Assembly: GCF_016634425.1 (NCBI RefSeq)
Contig: NZ_JAEPES010000006.1
Coordinates: 151,398 to 215,397, forward strand
DNA from: Lacisediminihabitans changchengi
GTDB taxonomy: Bacteria > Actinomycetota > Actinomycetes > Actinomycetales > Microbacteriaceae
DNA: 64,000 bases
Direction: 5' to 3'
The translations under genes were made by a program, and so were the position numbers. Numbering within the stretch: the first letter of the stretch is position 1; every line of letters begins with the position of its first letter. The notes under the pieces are model-generated. The model saw only the letters and a program-made list of their open reading frames with translations. It did not search any database and was not told the origin of the DNA. Of the stretch, positions 16,639-25,407 are shown in pieces.

Positions 16639-17741
16639 GCGGCACGGGCGCGGTCGGCATCGGCATCATCGGTGCCGGCGTCATCAGCCGCCAGTACCTC
16701 GAGAACCTGACCAGCTTTCCCGACATCGTCGTGCACGCAATCGGCGACCTGTTCGAACCGGTCGCCGCCGAGCGCGCCGCCGAGTTCGGCATTCCACTGT
16801 CTGGGGGGCCGGATGTCGTGCTCGCGCATCCCGACATCGAGATCGTTATCAACCTCACCATCCCCGCTGCGCACGTCGAGATCGGACTCGCCGCGGTCGC
16901 GGCGGGCAAGCACGTCTGGGCGGAAAAGCCCTTCTCGCTCGATCGGGAGAGCGGCCTCGGTCTGCTCGCTGCCGCAGCGGAAGCCGGAGTGCGGCTCGGC
17001 TCCGCGCCCGACACCTTCCTCGGCGCCGGCCTGCAGACCGCCCGCCGCATGATCGAGCGCGGCGACATCGGTACACCCCTGACCGCCCTCACCCTGATGC
17101 AGTCGCCCGGCCCGGAGTCGTGGCACCCGAACCCTGCCTTCCTGTTCCAGGAGGGCGCCGGCCCGCTGTTCGACATCGGCCCGTACTACCTGACCACCCT
17201 CACCCAGACGTTCGGCTCGGTCGACCGCGTCGCGGCGCTCGGATCGAAGTCCCGCGAGACCCGCGTGATCGGGTCCGGTCCGAAAGCCGGCGAAGAGTTC
17301 GACGTCACCGTACCGTCGCACGTGAGCGCCATCGTCGCGTTCGAGGGCGGTGAGTCGTCGCAGAGCATCTTCAGCTTCGACTCCGCTCTCGATCGCCACG
17401 GCTTCGTCGAGGTGAATGGTACGGAGGGCACTATCGCCTTTCCCGACCCGAACAACTTCGACGGCGAGATCAGGCTCCGCCACCGCGGCGACGACGACTG
17501 GACCGTCTTCCCGGCCGTCGGCGCCACGACGACGCGCGGATCGGGCGTGCTCGAGATGGCGCGCGCCATCCGTGCCGACCGTCCGCACCGGGCCACCGGT
17601 GAACTCGCCTACCACGTGCTCGACACCATGGTCTCGATCAGCGAGTCGATCGACACGAGGTCGTTCGTCACCGTCGAGAGCTCAGTCGCGCCGGTTCCCG
17701 CCCTCCCCGAGGACTGGGATCCGACCGCGGCGACGCTGTAG
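16635..17741 (+). CDS. Gfo/Idh/MocA family oxidoreductase 1
   Basis: A 368-residue NAD(P)-dependent dehydrogenase. The Rossmann motif is in GIGIIGAGVISRQYL and the conserved AAGKHVWAEKPF supplies the catalytic lysine of the family's EKP motif. The C-terminal half is the alpha/beta dimerisation domain. It oxidises or reduces a sugar or cyclitol. The GTG start at 16635 overlaps the preceding stop, so translation is coupled. Confidence 0.9.
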   Translation: MSGTGAVGIGIIGAGVISRQYLENLTSFPDIVVHAIGDLFEPVAAERAAEFGIPLSGGPDVVLAHPDIEIVINLTIPAAHVEIGLAAVAAGKHVWAEKPFSLDRESGLGLLAAAAEAGVRLGSAPDTFLGAGLQTARRMIERGDIGTPLTALTLMQSPGPESWHPNPAFLFQEGAGPLFDIGPYYLTTLTQTFGSVDRVAALGSKSRETRVIGSGPKAGEEFDVTVPSHVSAIVAFEGGESSQSIFSFDSALDRHGFVEVNGTEGTIAFPDPNNFDGEIRLRHRGDDDWTVFPAVGATTTRGSGVLEMARAIRADRPHRATGELAYHVLDTMVSISESIDTRSFVTVESSVAPVPALPEDWDPTAATL

Positions 17742-17749
17742 GACGAGCG

Positions 17750-18910
17750 ATGACGCTGCAGCGCCCGCTCGGGGTCGCTCTGATCGGTTATGCCTTCATG
17801 GGGCGCGCGCATTCGAACGCCTGGCGGCAGGTCTCCGCCGCGTTCGACGTTCCCGCCTTCGAGCGACGCGTGATCGTCGGCCGCGATCCCGAGCTGGTTG
17901 CCGAGGCGGCAGGTCGACTGGGCTGGGCGGAATGGGCGACAGATTGGCGCACGGTGCTCGAGCGCGACGACATCGACATCGTCGACATCTGCACGCCCGG
18001 CAACCTGCACGCCGAGATCGCCATCGCAGCGCTCGCCGCGGGCAAGCACGTGCTGGTCGAGAAACCGCTGGCCAACACCCTGGCCGAGGCCGAGGAAATG
18101 GCGGATGCCGCTGCCGTCGCCGAGCGCGACGGCATCCGGAGCATGGTCGGGTTCAACTACCGTCGGGTGCCAGCTCTGGCGCTCGCCCGCCGGTTGGTGG
18201 CCGAGGGTCGTGTGGGCGACATCCGTCAGGTGCGGGTGTCGTACCTGCAGGACTGGCTGACGGATGCCGACGCCCCCATGAGCTGGCGCCTGCGTCGAGA
18301 GACGGCCGGCTCCGGTGCCCTCGGCGACCTGGCGTCGCACGCTGTCGACCAGCTGCAGTTTCTGCTCGGCGAGCCGGTCACCCGGGTCTCGGCGACGACG
18401 AACACCTTCGTCCCGACCCGCCCGGGGCCGCACGGGATCGAGGCGGTCACCGTCGACGATGCGGTGTGGGCGACGCTGAGCTTCGGGTCCGGAGCGATGG
18501 GCAGCCTCGAGGTCTCGCGTGTGGCGACCGGGCAGAAGAACGCGCTGTCGGTGGAGCTCTACGGCTCAGCCGGAGCGCTGCGCTTCGATCTGGAGCAGAT
18601 CAACGAGCTGTGGTTTCTCGACGCGACCGAGCCGATCGAGACGCAGGGTTTTCGCCGCATCCTGGTGACCGAGCCCGAACATCCCTACGTCGACGCCTGG
18701 TGGCCGCAGGGGCACGTGCTCGGCTGGGAGCACTCCTTCGTGCACGAGCTGCGTGACCTGCTCGTCGGTATCGCCGACGGCACCCCGGTCAGGCCCTCAT
18801 TTGCGGAGGGTCTCTCGGTGCAGCGGGTGCTCGCCGCGATCGTCGCCAGCGCAGACGATGCAGGGCGTACCGTCGACATCGCTTCCATCAATTCCGAGGA
18901 GTCCCCGTGA
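17750..18910 (+). CDS. Gfo/Idh/MocA family oxidoreductase 2
   Basis: A 386-residue paralogue of the preceding dehydrogenase, with VALIGYAFMGRAHSNAW as its cofactor motif and AAGKHVLVEKPLANT as the EKP motif. The glycine pattern is slightly unusual (GYAFMG), as in the IolU/IolW-like branch. Two dehydrogenases beside two isomerases suggest a 3-keto or inositol-type sugar route. It overlaps the next gene by four bases. Confidence 0.9.
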   Translation: MTLQRPLGVALIGYAFMGRAHSNAWRQVSAAFDVPAFERRVIVGRDPELVAEAAGRLGWAEWATDWRTVLERDDIDIVDICTPGNLHAEIAIAALAAGKHVLVEKPLANTLAEAEEMADAAAVAERDGIRSMVGFNYRRVPALALARRLVAEGRVGDIRQVRVSYLQDWLTDADAPMSWRLRRETAGSGALGDLASHAVDQLQFLLGEPVTRVSATTNTFVPTRPGPHGIEAVTVDDAVWATLSFGSGAMGSLEVSRVATGQKNALSVELYGSAGALRFDLEQINELWFLDATEPIETQGFRRILVTEPEHPYVDAWWPQGHVLGWEHSFVHELRDLLVGIADGTPVRPSFAEGLSVQRVLAAIVASADDAGRTVDIASINSEESP

Positions 18911-19926
18911 GTCAGCACGACACCCATCCCGTCACCCTGTTCACCGGGCAGTGGGCAGACCTCACCCTCGAGCAGGTTGCCGAGCTCGCCAGTGGCTGGG
19001 GCTACGACGGGCTGGAGATCGCGGCATCCGGTGAGCATCTGGATGTCTGGCGCGCGGCCGAAGACGATGCGTACCTGCAGGAGCGGCTCGACATCCTCGA
19101 CCGGCACGGTCTGAAGGTCTATGCGATCTCCAACCACCTGAAGGGCCAGGCGGTCTGCGACGATCCGATCGACTTCCGGCACCAGGCGATCGTCGGCTCG
19201 CGGGTCTGGGGCGACGGTGACGCCGAGGGCGTTCGGCAGCGCGCGGCCGAAGAACTGAAGCTCACCGCGAAGGTGGCCCGTCGTCTGGGTGTGGACACCG
19301 TCGTCGGCTTCACCGGGTCGAAGATCTGGCAGTACGTCGCCATGTTCCCGCCGGTGCCCGCCTCGGTGATCGACGGCGGTTACGAGGACTTCGCCGCCCG
19401 CTGGAACCCGATCCTCGACGTCTTCGACGGCGAGGGTGTTCGGTTCGCCCACGAGGTGCACCCGAGCGAAATCGCCTACGACTACTGGTCGACCGTGCGT
19501 GCGCTCGAGGCCATCGATCACCGCGCGGCCTTCGGACTCAACTGGGATCCCAGCCACATGATGTGGCAGAACATCGACCCGGTGTCGTTCATCACCGACT
19601 TCGCCGACCGGATCTACCACGTCGATTGCAAAGACACCCGGCTGCGCCCGAACAACGGACGCTACGGCGTGCTCGGTTCGCACCTGCCGTGGGGCGACCC
19701 GCGCCGCGGGTGGGACTTCGTCTCGACCGGGCACGGCGATGTCCCGTGGGAGGACTCGTTCCGGGCGCTCCGGTCGATCGGCTACGACGGACCGATCTCG
19801 GTCGAGTGGGAGGACGCCGGCATGGACCGGCTGCACGGCGCGGCCGAGGCCGTCGGTTTCGTGCGGTCGCTGCTCTGGAAGACGCCAACGGCATCCTTCG
19901 ACGCCGCGTTCAGCAATCAGGACTAG
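18907..19926 (+). CDS. Sugar phosphate isomerase/epimerase 2
   Basis: A 339-residue TIM-barrel enzyme, longer than its partner at 15871. Metal-site motifs include FAHEVHPSE, LNWDPSHMMWQ, YHVDCKD and ISVEWED. It begins at GTG 18907 within the preceding stop. As last gene of the ROK-controlled operon it probably interconverts a keto intermediate made by the two dehydrogenases. It ends nine bases from a convergent nuclease gene. Confidence 0.88.
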   Translation: MSQHDTHPVTLFTGQWADLTLEQVAELASGWGYDGLEIAASGEHLDVWRAAEDDAYLQERLDILDRHGLKVYAISNHLKGQAVCDDPIDFRHQAIVGSRVWGDGDAEGVRQRAAEELKLTAKVARRLGVDTVVGFTGSKIWQYVAMFPPVPASVIDGGYEDFAARWNPILDVFDGEGVRFAHEVHPSEIAYDYWSTVRALEAIDHRAAFGLNWDPSHMMWQNIDPVSFITDFADRIYHVDCKDTRLRPNNGRYGVLGSHLPWGDPRRGWDFVSTGHGDVPWEDSFRALRSIGYDGPISVEWEDAGMDRLHGAAEAVGFVRSLLWKTPTASFDAAFSNQD

Positions 19927-19935
19927 CGGCTGCGA

Positions 19936-20559
19936 CTATCGGCTACGGGCATCCCGCATCAGGTGCAACACCTGGTCGGCGAGGCGCACCAGCTGGTAGA
20001 TCTCGTTCTCGTCGCGGTCGATCCAGCGGCACTCCGGCTCGCTCGAGATCGGCACGAAGTCGTCGTGCTGCTCCCAGACCAGCAGCGTGCGCTCGGCCCC
20101 GAGCACATACTGCTGCCACCAGATCTGGCGCAGATACGAGCGCGGGATCGACTTCCAACGCGAGCTCGTCGTCTTGATCTCGGCGAGCTCCAGGTGACCG
20201 GATGTCCGCAGCGCGAGCCCATCGGGGGTGGCGAGATGCTCGGTCTCGCCGGCCGCGTGGAACAGCGCGTCACTGGAGACGATGCCGTGATTGCGCTCCA
20301 CCCAGCGGGCGATCTCCGGCTCGCGAGCCCGCCCGTGGTCGGTGTAGGCGTTGCCGCCGAATCCGTAGCCGAAGAGTTTGTCGTTGGCCACGGATCGAAC
20401 GGATGCCGGCCCCGACAGGCGGGCGACATCCGTTGCGGTGACGCCGCGGCTGCGCGCCTTCAGCCAGGCCACCCGGTCGGCGGAGCGGGCGACGATGCGG
20501 TCACGGTGATCCGGCGCAGGCTCGTCCCAGAGGTCGAGGGTGGGCTGGATCACGGTCAC
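19936..20559 (-). CDS. YqaJ-like viral recombinase family nuclease
   Basis: A 207-residue protein from GTG 20559. It has the lambda-exonuclease-like YqaJ pattern: GVTATDVARL near the start, a GRAREPEIARWV helix, then D in TPDGLAL and the catalytic E-x-K in ELAEIKTTSSRW, followed by YLRQIWWQQYVLGA. Phage YqaJ proteins pair with a RecT-like annealing protein, but none is nearby, and no phage genes surround it. This stand-alone form occurs in actinobacterial chromosomes, where its role is unknown. Confidence 0.85.
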   Translation of the reverse strand: MTVIQPTLDLWDEPAPDHRDRIVARSADRVAWLKARSRGVTATDVARLSGPASVRSVANDKLFGYGFGGNAYTDHGRAREPEIARWVERNHGIVSSDALFHAAGETEHLATPDGLALRTSGHLELAEIKTTSSRWKSIPRSYLRQIWWQQYVLGAERTLLVWEQHDDFVPISSEPECRWIDRDENEIYQLVRLADQVLHLMRDARSR

Positions 20560-20610
20560 CCGTCCATTGTCTCCCGCACTCCCGGCATCCGCCGACGCCC
20601 CGCGGCCTGC

Positions 20611-20660
20611 TGGGTTTCGATAGGCGCCCTCGGGTTGACGCTCGGGCGCCACTCACCCGG
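20611..20660. repeat. REP-like palindrome
   Basis: GGTTTCGATAGGCGCCC at the left pairs partly with GGGCGCCACTCACCC at the right (inner arms GGCGCCC / GGGCGCC). The ends resemble the family of the 10523-10571 repeat. It lies between the nuclease gene and the export operon. Confidence 0.6.
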
Positions 20661-20668
20661 CGGAATCG

Positions 20669-21262
20669 CTACTTGCTCGCGGCGGGGCCGCGGCCGAACC
20701 CAGTCTGGCCCTCGGCGACCGAGGTGGCCTTCACGTCTCCGCTGCTGTCCTTCTCACCGCGCACGATGATCGTGTCGCCCGATTTGAGGTCGCTCACCGA
20801 CGACTTCTCGGTGGTCGTCACCGTGGTGTCGCCCGAGGTGGTGACCTTGACGGTGCTTCCGTCCTGGGCCTTGATGGTGATGGTGTCGCCGTCGACCGAG
20901 GTGATGGTTCCGGCCGTGAAGCCGCCAGCGCCGCCAGGACGTTGACCGCCCGGGCCTCCGCCGTTCTGCCCGCCCTGGGTGCCGGGTCCGCCCGGCCGAC
21001 CGTTCTGGCCGCCGAAGCCGCCGTAACCGCCCTGCCCGGTTCCGTTTCCCGGGCGGGTGAACCCGGCCTGCTGGCCGCCGTGGTTTCCGCTGTTCTGACC
21101 GATGAGGATGCCGCCGAACAGCCCGATCACGAGCGCGGCGACGACGGCGAGCACGGGGGTGATGAAGCGGGTCCAGCGCTGGGCCACCGGGGCCGCGGCA
21201 GCCGGCGGTGTCACCGGCGTAGTGGGCTCACCCGCGGGCGGGGTGTTGTCGGGAATCGTCAT
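20669..21262 (-). CDS. DUF5666-containing membrane-anchored protein 1
   Basis: A 197-residue protein: a proline-rich cytoplasmic start, one helix (about residues 34-54), a glycine/asparagine-rich linker, then a beta domain with the DUF5666 repeat pattern (GTITSVDGDTITIKAQDG, SVSDLKSGDTIIVRGEKD). DUF5666 is an OB-like domain of unknown function. It is the last gene of the MacAB-like operon and a paralogue of the 22911 gene. Confidence 0.8.
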   Translation of the reverse strand: MTIPDNTPPAGEPTTPVTPPAAAAPVAQRWTRFITPVLAVVAALVIGLFGGILIGQNSGNHGGQQAGFTRPGNGTGQGGYGGFGGQNGRPGGPGTQGGQNGGGPGGQRPGGAGGFTAGTITSVDGDTITIKAQDGSTVKVTTSGDTTVTTTEKSSVSDLKSGDTIIVRGEKDSSGDVKATSVAEGQTGFGRGPAASK

Positions 21263-21340
21263 GATGGGTCTCCGTTGGCGTTCGTAGTGATTGGGTCAGA
21301 AAATTGAGGTGCGGGCCAGAAAATCCGCGGGTTGGCCAGG

Positions 21341-22828
21341 TCAGTTGTTGCCGCCGGGTGGCCGAGCGCCGGTCCCCCCGCCAGCGCTCCCGCCAGTGCC
21401 ACCGCCAGCGCCACCGAACCGACCGCCAGCGCCCCCGCCGAAGCCGCCGCCGCCGAACCCGCCTGTGCCGCCGAAGCCGCCACCGAACCGGGTGCGTCCC
21501 GTCCCGATGCCACCGTTCGTGGTGCTCGGCGCGGTCGAGACGCTGCCGATGACGACCTTCTCGCCCGCGCTGAGTCCCGAGGTAATGACGGTTCCGACGT
21601 CGCCGGCGATCCCGAGCGCGACCGTCTTCTCGGTGGTGGTGCCATCGCTGCCGACGACCTTCACGGTCGAGACTCCGTTCGCCGTGGTGATTGCGGCGTT
21701 CGGCACGTACAGGACGGCAGATGTGGAGGTCTGGGTAGTGATCGACACCCGTGCGGTTTCGCCGAGCCGCAGTCCAGTCGGCACCGATGTCAGGGCGACG
21801 GTGGTCGCATAGGTCACCACGGAGTTGCTCGTCGTCGCGATCGGCGCGATCGCGGTGACCTTCGCTGGCGCGGTCTCGGTGCCGAGCGCCGGGAACAGCA
21901 CCGTCGCATCCTGCCCCACGGTCACCTTGGCGATGTCGGCCTCGGCGATGTTCGCCGTCATCGTGAGGGTCGAGGTGTCGGCGACGGTGACGAAGCCGGA
22001 TGTCGCACCACTCGATGCCGTCCCACTCGGGGTCACCGCTTCGGCTCGGCTGCCAGCCTGGGTGGTCGCGCCGACCGACCCATTCACTGCCACGACCACT
22101 CCCGCGATCGGGGCGGTGAGGGTGGCGGAGGAGAGGGCTGCGGTCGCGGCGTCGTAGGCGGACTGGGCGGTGACGACCTGCGCCTGCGCGGCGCCGAGTT
22201 GGCTCGAAGCGCTGGCAACGGCGCTCGCTTTGGCCGCAGCGGCCTGCGCGGGAGTAGATGACGAGGCCAGCGATGACGAGGCCGGTGATGACGAGGCCGG
22301 TGATGACGAGACCGGTGCTGACGAAGCTGGTGCAGACGAAGCTGGTGCAGAGGAGGAGGGTGCGGCCGAGGCTGGCGCTGACCCCGTTGCCGGTGCCGTT
22401 GCCGTGGTCGCGGTGACCTTCGAGGCAGCGGTGACGGCGGCCCGGGCATCCGTCACCTGCTGTTCGGCACCAGCGAGTCGGATGGCCGCCGCGGTCTGTG
22501 CATTCTGCAGCGGTGTGGCGTCGATGGTTGCCAGCGTCTGGCCGACGGAGACGGTGCTACCGACCGAGACGGCGACGCTGGTGAGCGTTCCCGAAACAGC
22601 AAAAGACGACGTCACCTCGTTGCCGGGGGAGAGGGATCCGATGGCGGTGATCGTGCTGCTGACGACACCTTTCTGCACCGTGCTGGTCAGCTGCACGGTG
22701 TTCGCATCGGGGCCGGATGACGCAGTCGCGCTGCCGAACGGATGCAGAACGATGACGCCGGCGACGAGCGCTGCGACGACGACGGTGCCGAGCGCGATAT
22801 TGATCGCGAGCGGACGGGAGATCCTCAT
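21341..22828 (-). CDS. Periplasmic-adaptor-type efflux protein 2 (HlyD/MacA-like)
   Basis: A 495-residue membrane-fusion-type protein. An N-terminal anchor helix is followed by a biotinyl-lipoyl-like half (GSTVSVGQTLATID), a coiled-coil hairpin, the second lipoyl half (ATLTAPIAGVVVAVNGSVG) and a beta-barrel with KVTVGQDATVLFPA. The hairpin is interrupted by a Ser/Ala/Pro-rich insert of about 50 residues encoded by short tandem repeats. The tail is glycine-rich. No cognate ABC pair lies beside it, so it may share the one at 23456-25407. It has its own CATAG-type box upstream. Confidence 0.85.
   Translation of the reverse strand: MRISRPLAINIALGTVVVAALVAGVIVLHPFGSATASSGPDANTVQLTSTVQKGVVSSTITAIGSLSPGNEVTSSFAVSGTLTSVAVSVGSTVSVGQTLATIDATPLQNAQTAAAIRLAGAEQQVTDARAAVTAASKVTATTATAPATGSAPASAAPSSSAPASSAPASSAPVSSSPASSSPASSSLASSSTPAQAAAAKASAVASASSQLGAAQAQVVTAQSAYDAATAALSSATLTAPIAGVVVAVNGSVGATTQAGSRAEAVTPSGTASSGATSGFVTVADTSTLTMTANIAEADIAKVTVGQDATVLFPALGTETAPAKVTAIAPIATTSNSVVTYATTVALTSVPTGLRLGETARVSITTQTSTSAVLYVPNAAITTANGVSTVKVVGSDGTTTEKTVALGIAGDVGTVITSGLSAGEKVVIGSVSTAPSTTNGGIGTGRTRFGGGFGGTGGFGGGGFGGGAGGRFGGAGGGTGGSAGGGTGARPPGGNN
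22250..22360. repeat. Short tandem repeats inside the adaptor gene
   Basis: Repeated GATGACGAGGCCGGT-type and GACGAAGCTGGTGCA-type units encode the Ser/Ala/Pro-rich insert of the adaptor. Such arrays can change length by slippage while keeping frame if units are multiples of three. Confidence 0.7.
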
Positions 22829-22849
22829 GTTGTGAGGGTGACAAGAGAA

Positions 22850-22870
22850 GCTATGTAATTCATAAGGACG
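22850..22870 (-). promoter_or_regulatory. CATAG-type response-regulator box upstream of adaptor 2
   Basis: On the minus strand: CGTCCTTAT, GAATTA, CATAG, aligning with the box at 26740-26760 (CGTCCATAC, GGTTTA, CATAG). The last CATAG overlaps TAGCTT, a possible -10 element. Likely a target of the regulator encoded at 26873. Confidence 0.55.
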
Positions 22871-22910
22871 GGCTTCGTGTTGGCCGATGCGAAACCGCCC
22901 GCGACGACCT

Positions 22911-23426
22911 TTATTTCGAGGCCGGCGCGGCTCCGGCGCCGAACCCGATGTCGCCCTCGCGCACGGTGGTGGCCGTGACGTTGCCGTCGCTGTCCTTCGT
23001 GCCGGAAACGGTGATGGTGTCGCCCTTCGCCAGGTCGCTGACCGAGGAGGTCTTCGAGGTCGTGACCGTGGTGTCGGAGCTGGAGGTGACCTTCACGGTC
23101 GAGCCGTCGGTCAGCTTCAGGGTGATGGTGTCCCCGTCGATGCCGGTGATGGTGCCGGCGGTGAAGTTGCCGCCCGCGCCGCCGGGCCGGCCGGCGCCTC
23201 CCTCCGCGCCGCCGACCCCGCCGGCGAAGTTCCCACCCTGCGCCTGGCTGGTGCTGCTCGAGGTGCCGTGGCTAATCAGGATGCCGCCGAACAGTCCGAT
23301 GGCGAGGGCGGCGACGGCGGCGAGGGCCGGGGTGATGATGCGGCGGAAGGTGCTCTTCTGCGCGGGGACCGCCGGGGTGACCGGAGTGGGGGTGCCGGAC
23401 TCGGCCGGGGGAGTGGTGTTCGTCAT
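22911..23426 (-). CDS. DUF5666-containing membrane-anchored protein 2
   Basis: A 171-residue paralogue of the 20669 protein with the same plan: helix at about residues 31-51, glycine-rich linker, DUF5666 domain (GTITGIDGDTITLKLTDG, SVSDLAKGDTITVSGTKD). Start ATG 23426. It lies directly behind the MacB-type permease, so it probably works at the outer face of that complex or the cell wall; this is inference from context. Confidence 0.8.
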   Translation of the reverse strand: MTNTTPPAESGTPTPVTPAVPAQKSTFRRIITPALAAVAALAIGLFGGILISHGTSSSTSQAQGGNFAGGVGGAEGGAGRPGGAGGNFTAGTITGIDGDTITLKLTDGSTVKVTSSSDTTVTTSKTSSVSDLAKGDTITVSGTKDSDGNVTATTVREGDIGFGAGAAPASK

Positions 23427-23455
23427 GATCTGCTTCTTTCTGATTGGTCGGGAGG

Positions 23456-24691
23456 TCAGATGGCTCGAAGAGCCTGGATGGGCCGCATGCGGGCGGCGCG
23501 GGCTGCGGGATAGACGCCGAAGAACACGCCGATCGCTACCGAGACGCCGAGGGCGAGCGGGATCGAGTAGCCGAGGATCACCGGTTGGGTGCCGTTAATC
23601 TGCCAGTGCGTTCCGATCACCGCGCCGATCACACCGAGTACCCCGCCGAGCAGGGTGAGCGTGGCGGCCTCGGTGAGAAACTGGCCAAGGATGGCGCCCT
23701 GCGTCGCGCCCAGCGCCTTGCGGATGCCGATCTCCCGCGTGCGCTCGGTAACGGTGACGAGCATCACGTTGGTGACGCCGATTCCGCCGACGAGCAGGCT
23801 GATCGCGGCGACCGCCCCGAGCAGCACGGTGAAGCTGGTGGCGCTCGCCGCGGCCGTCTCGAGCAGCGAGCTCTGGTTGGTGACCGTGAACGGCTCGTTG
23901 CTGGTGTCCGTCACGCCGAGAAGCTGGTTGAGCATCACGGTGACCTCGCCCTCCGCTGCCGTCACGTCATCCGAACTGGTCGCCAGCACTGTCAGGGTGC
24001 TGACCGCGCCATAGCCGGTGTACGACTTCCGGATGCGCGTGATCGGGGCGACGACTACCGTGTTCGGGTCGGTGAATCCCGAGCTCGACTGGGTGGCCAG
24101 GATGCCGACCACGGTGAAGGAGGAACCGTCCACGGAAATCGTCTTGCCGAGCGCCGAGCCGGTGGGATAGAGGGTGGTCGCGAGCTCGGAACCGATCACC
24201 GCAACCTTGGCGGAGGTGGTGACATCCGCCGCGGTGAAGGCCGCGCCCGAGGCGACCTTGGCGGTCGACACGTCGAAGTATTGTGCGGTCGAGCCGATCA
24301 CCGAGACGTCGGTGGACGAGGTGGTGGTGGATGACACGGTGAGGCTGGTGCTCACCTGCGGCACGACCTCCTTCACCTGCCCGAGTCCGGCGCTGGCGAG
24401 CTGATCGGCCACCGTCGTGGTGATCGTCTTCACGCTCGACCCCGCGGTCGACGCGGTCGTGGTGCCGCCCCCGCCACCCCCGCCGCCGGTCTGGCTGGGG
24501 CGCACCGTGAGCGTATTCGTGCCGAGGCCCGCGATCGCGTTCTGCACGGTCTGTGCCGAGCCATTGCCGACCGCGAGCAGCAGGATGACCGAGCCGACGC
24601 CGATCGTGACGCCGAGCAGCGTGAGCACCGAGCGCAGTTTGTTGGCCGTGACGCCGCGCATCGCGGAGCGGAGGATCTCGAAGAAGCTCAC
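23456..24691 (-). CDS. MacB-like ABC transporter permease
   Basis: A 411-residue FtsX/MacB-family permease: an N-terminal helix ([20 protein letters not shown]), a large extracytoplasmic MacB-core region (about residues 60-270) and three C-terminal helices including [15 protein letters not shown], the coupling motif. It begins at GTG 24691, overlapping the stop of the ATPase gene. With adaptor and ATPase it should form a mechanotransmission exporter for peptides, lipids or antibiotics. A poly-glycine run (about residues 68-76) follows the first helix. Confidence 0.92.
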   Translation of the reverse strand: MSFFEILRSAMRGVTANKLRSVLTLLGVTIGVGSVILLLAVGNGSAQTVQNAIAGLGTNTLTVRPSQTGGGGGGGGTTTASTAGSSVKTITTTVADQLASAGLGQVKEVVPQVSTSLTVSSTTTSSTDVSVIGSTAQYFDVSTAKVASGAAFTAADVTTSAKVAVIGSELATTLYPTGSALGKTISVDGSSFTVVGILATQSSSGFTDPNTVVVAPITRIRKSYTGYGAVSTLTVLATSSDDVTAAEGEVTVMLNQLLGVTDTSNEPFTVTNQSSLLETAAASATSFTVLLGAVAAISLLVGGIGVTNVMLVTVTERTREIGIRKALGATQGAILGQFLTEAATLTLLGGVLGVIGAVIGTHWQINGTQPVILGYSIPLALGVSVAIGVFFGVYPAARAARMRPIQALRAI

Positions 24692-25407
24692 TGGAGGACT
24701 CCTGCAGTGCTCGTGTCGCGGACGATCAGTCCGTCGCTGATGGTGATGATGCGATGGGCGCGCTCGGCCACGTTCTCTTCGTGCGTGATGATCACGATCG
24801 TGCGCCCGGCATCCGCCAGCGAGTCGAGGATGTCGAGGATCTCCTCGGTCGACGCGCTGTCGAGGTTGCCGGTGGGTTCGTCCGCGAGCACCAGCGTGGG
24901 GGAGGTGACGAGCGCGCGGGCGATGGCGACGCGCTGCTGCTGTCCACCGGAGAGCTGCTGCGGCTGGTGGTCGGCGCGATCGGCCAGCCCGACCAGCGCG
25001 AGCGCCTCGAGGGCCAACCGGCGGCGCTCGGCGCGGCGCACCCCGCCGTAGATCAGCGGGAGCTCGACGTTCGCGAGCGCGGTCATCCGTGGCACCAGGT
25101 TGAAGCTCTGGAAGACGAAGCCGATCTCCTCGTTGCGCACCTTGGCGAGCTCGCGCTCGGTGAGGCTGCGCACGTCGTGGCCGGCCAGCTCGTAGACGCC
25201 ATGCGAGGCGATGTCGAGGCAGCCGAGCAGGTTCATCAGCGTGGACTTGCCGGAGCCGGACGGGCCCATGATGGCGACGTAGTCACCCTGCGCCACGTCC
25301 AGGTCGATGCCGCGGAGCGCGTGAACGGATGCCTCACCGGCGCCGTATACCTGGTGGATGTCGTGAAGCCGCAGAACGGGCGGCCGATCGATCTCGAGGT
25401 TCGTCAT
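24688..25407 (-). CDS. MacB/LolD-type ABC ATPase
   Basis: A 239-residue ATPase with Walker [10 protein letters not shown] (residues 48-56), signature [15 protein letters not shown] and Walker [13 protein letters not shown]. The GNLD ending is characteristic of the LolD/MacB/FtsE class. It overlaps both neighbours (adaptor stop at 25407, permease start at 24691), so the three subunits are coupled. Confidence 0.95.
   Translation of the reverse strand: MTNLEIDRPPVLRLHDIHQVYGAGEASVHALRGIDLDVAQGDYVAIMGPSGSGKSTLMNLLGCLDIASHGVYELAGHDVRSLTERELAKVRNEEIGFVFQSFNLVPRMTALANVELPLIYGGVRRAERRRLALEALALVGLADRADHQPQQLSGGQQQRVAIARALVTSPTLVLADEPTGNLDSASTEEILDILDSLADAGRTIVIITHEENVAERAHRIITISDGLIVRDTSTAGVLQ

Noticed and set aside
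19936..20559. Prophage remnant
   Set aside because: A YqaJ-like nuclease alone is not enough; no integrase, attachment site, capsid or recombinase gene is present around it.
24465..24500. Possible frameshift at the poly-glycine stretch of the MacB-like permease
   Set aside because: The frame is intact on both sides and poly-Gly linkers after the first helix are tolerated in this family; no sign of a break.
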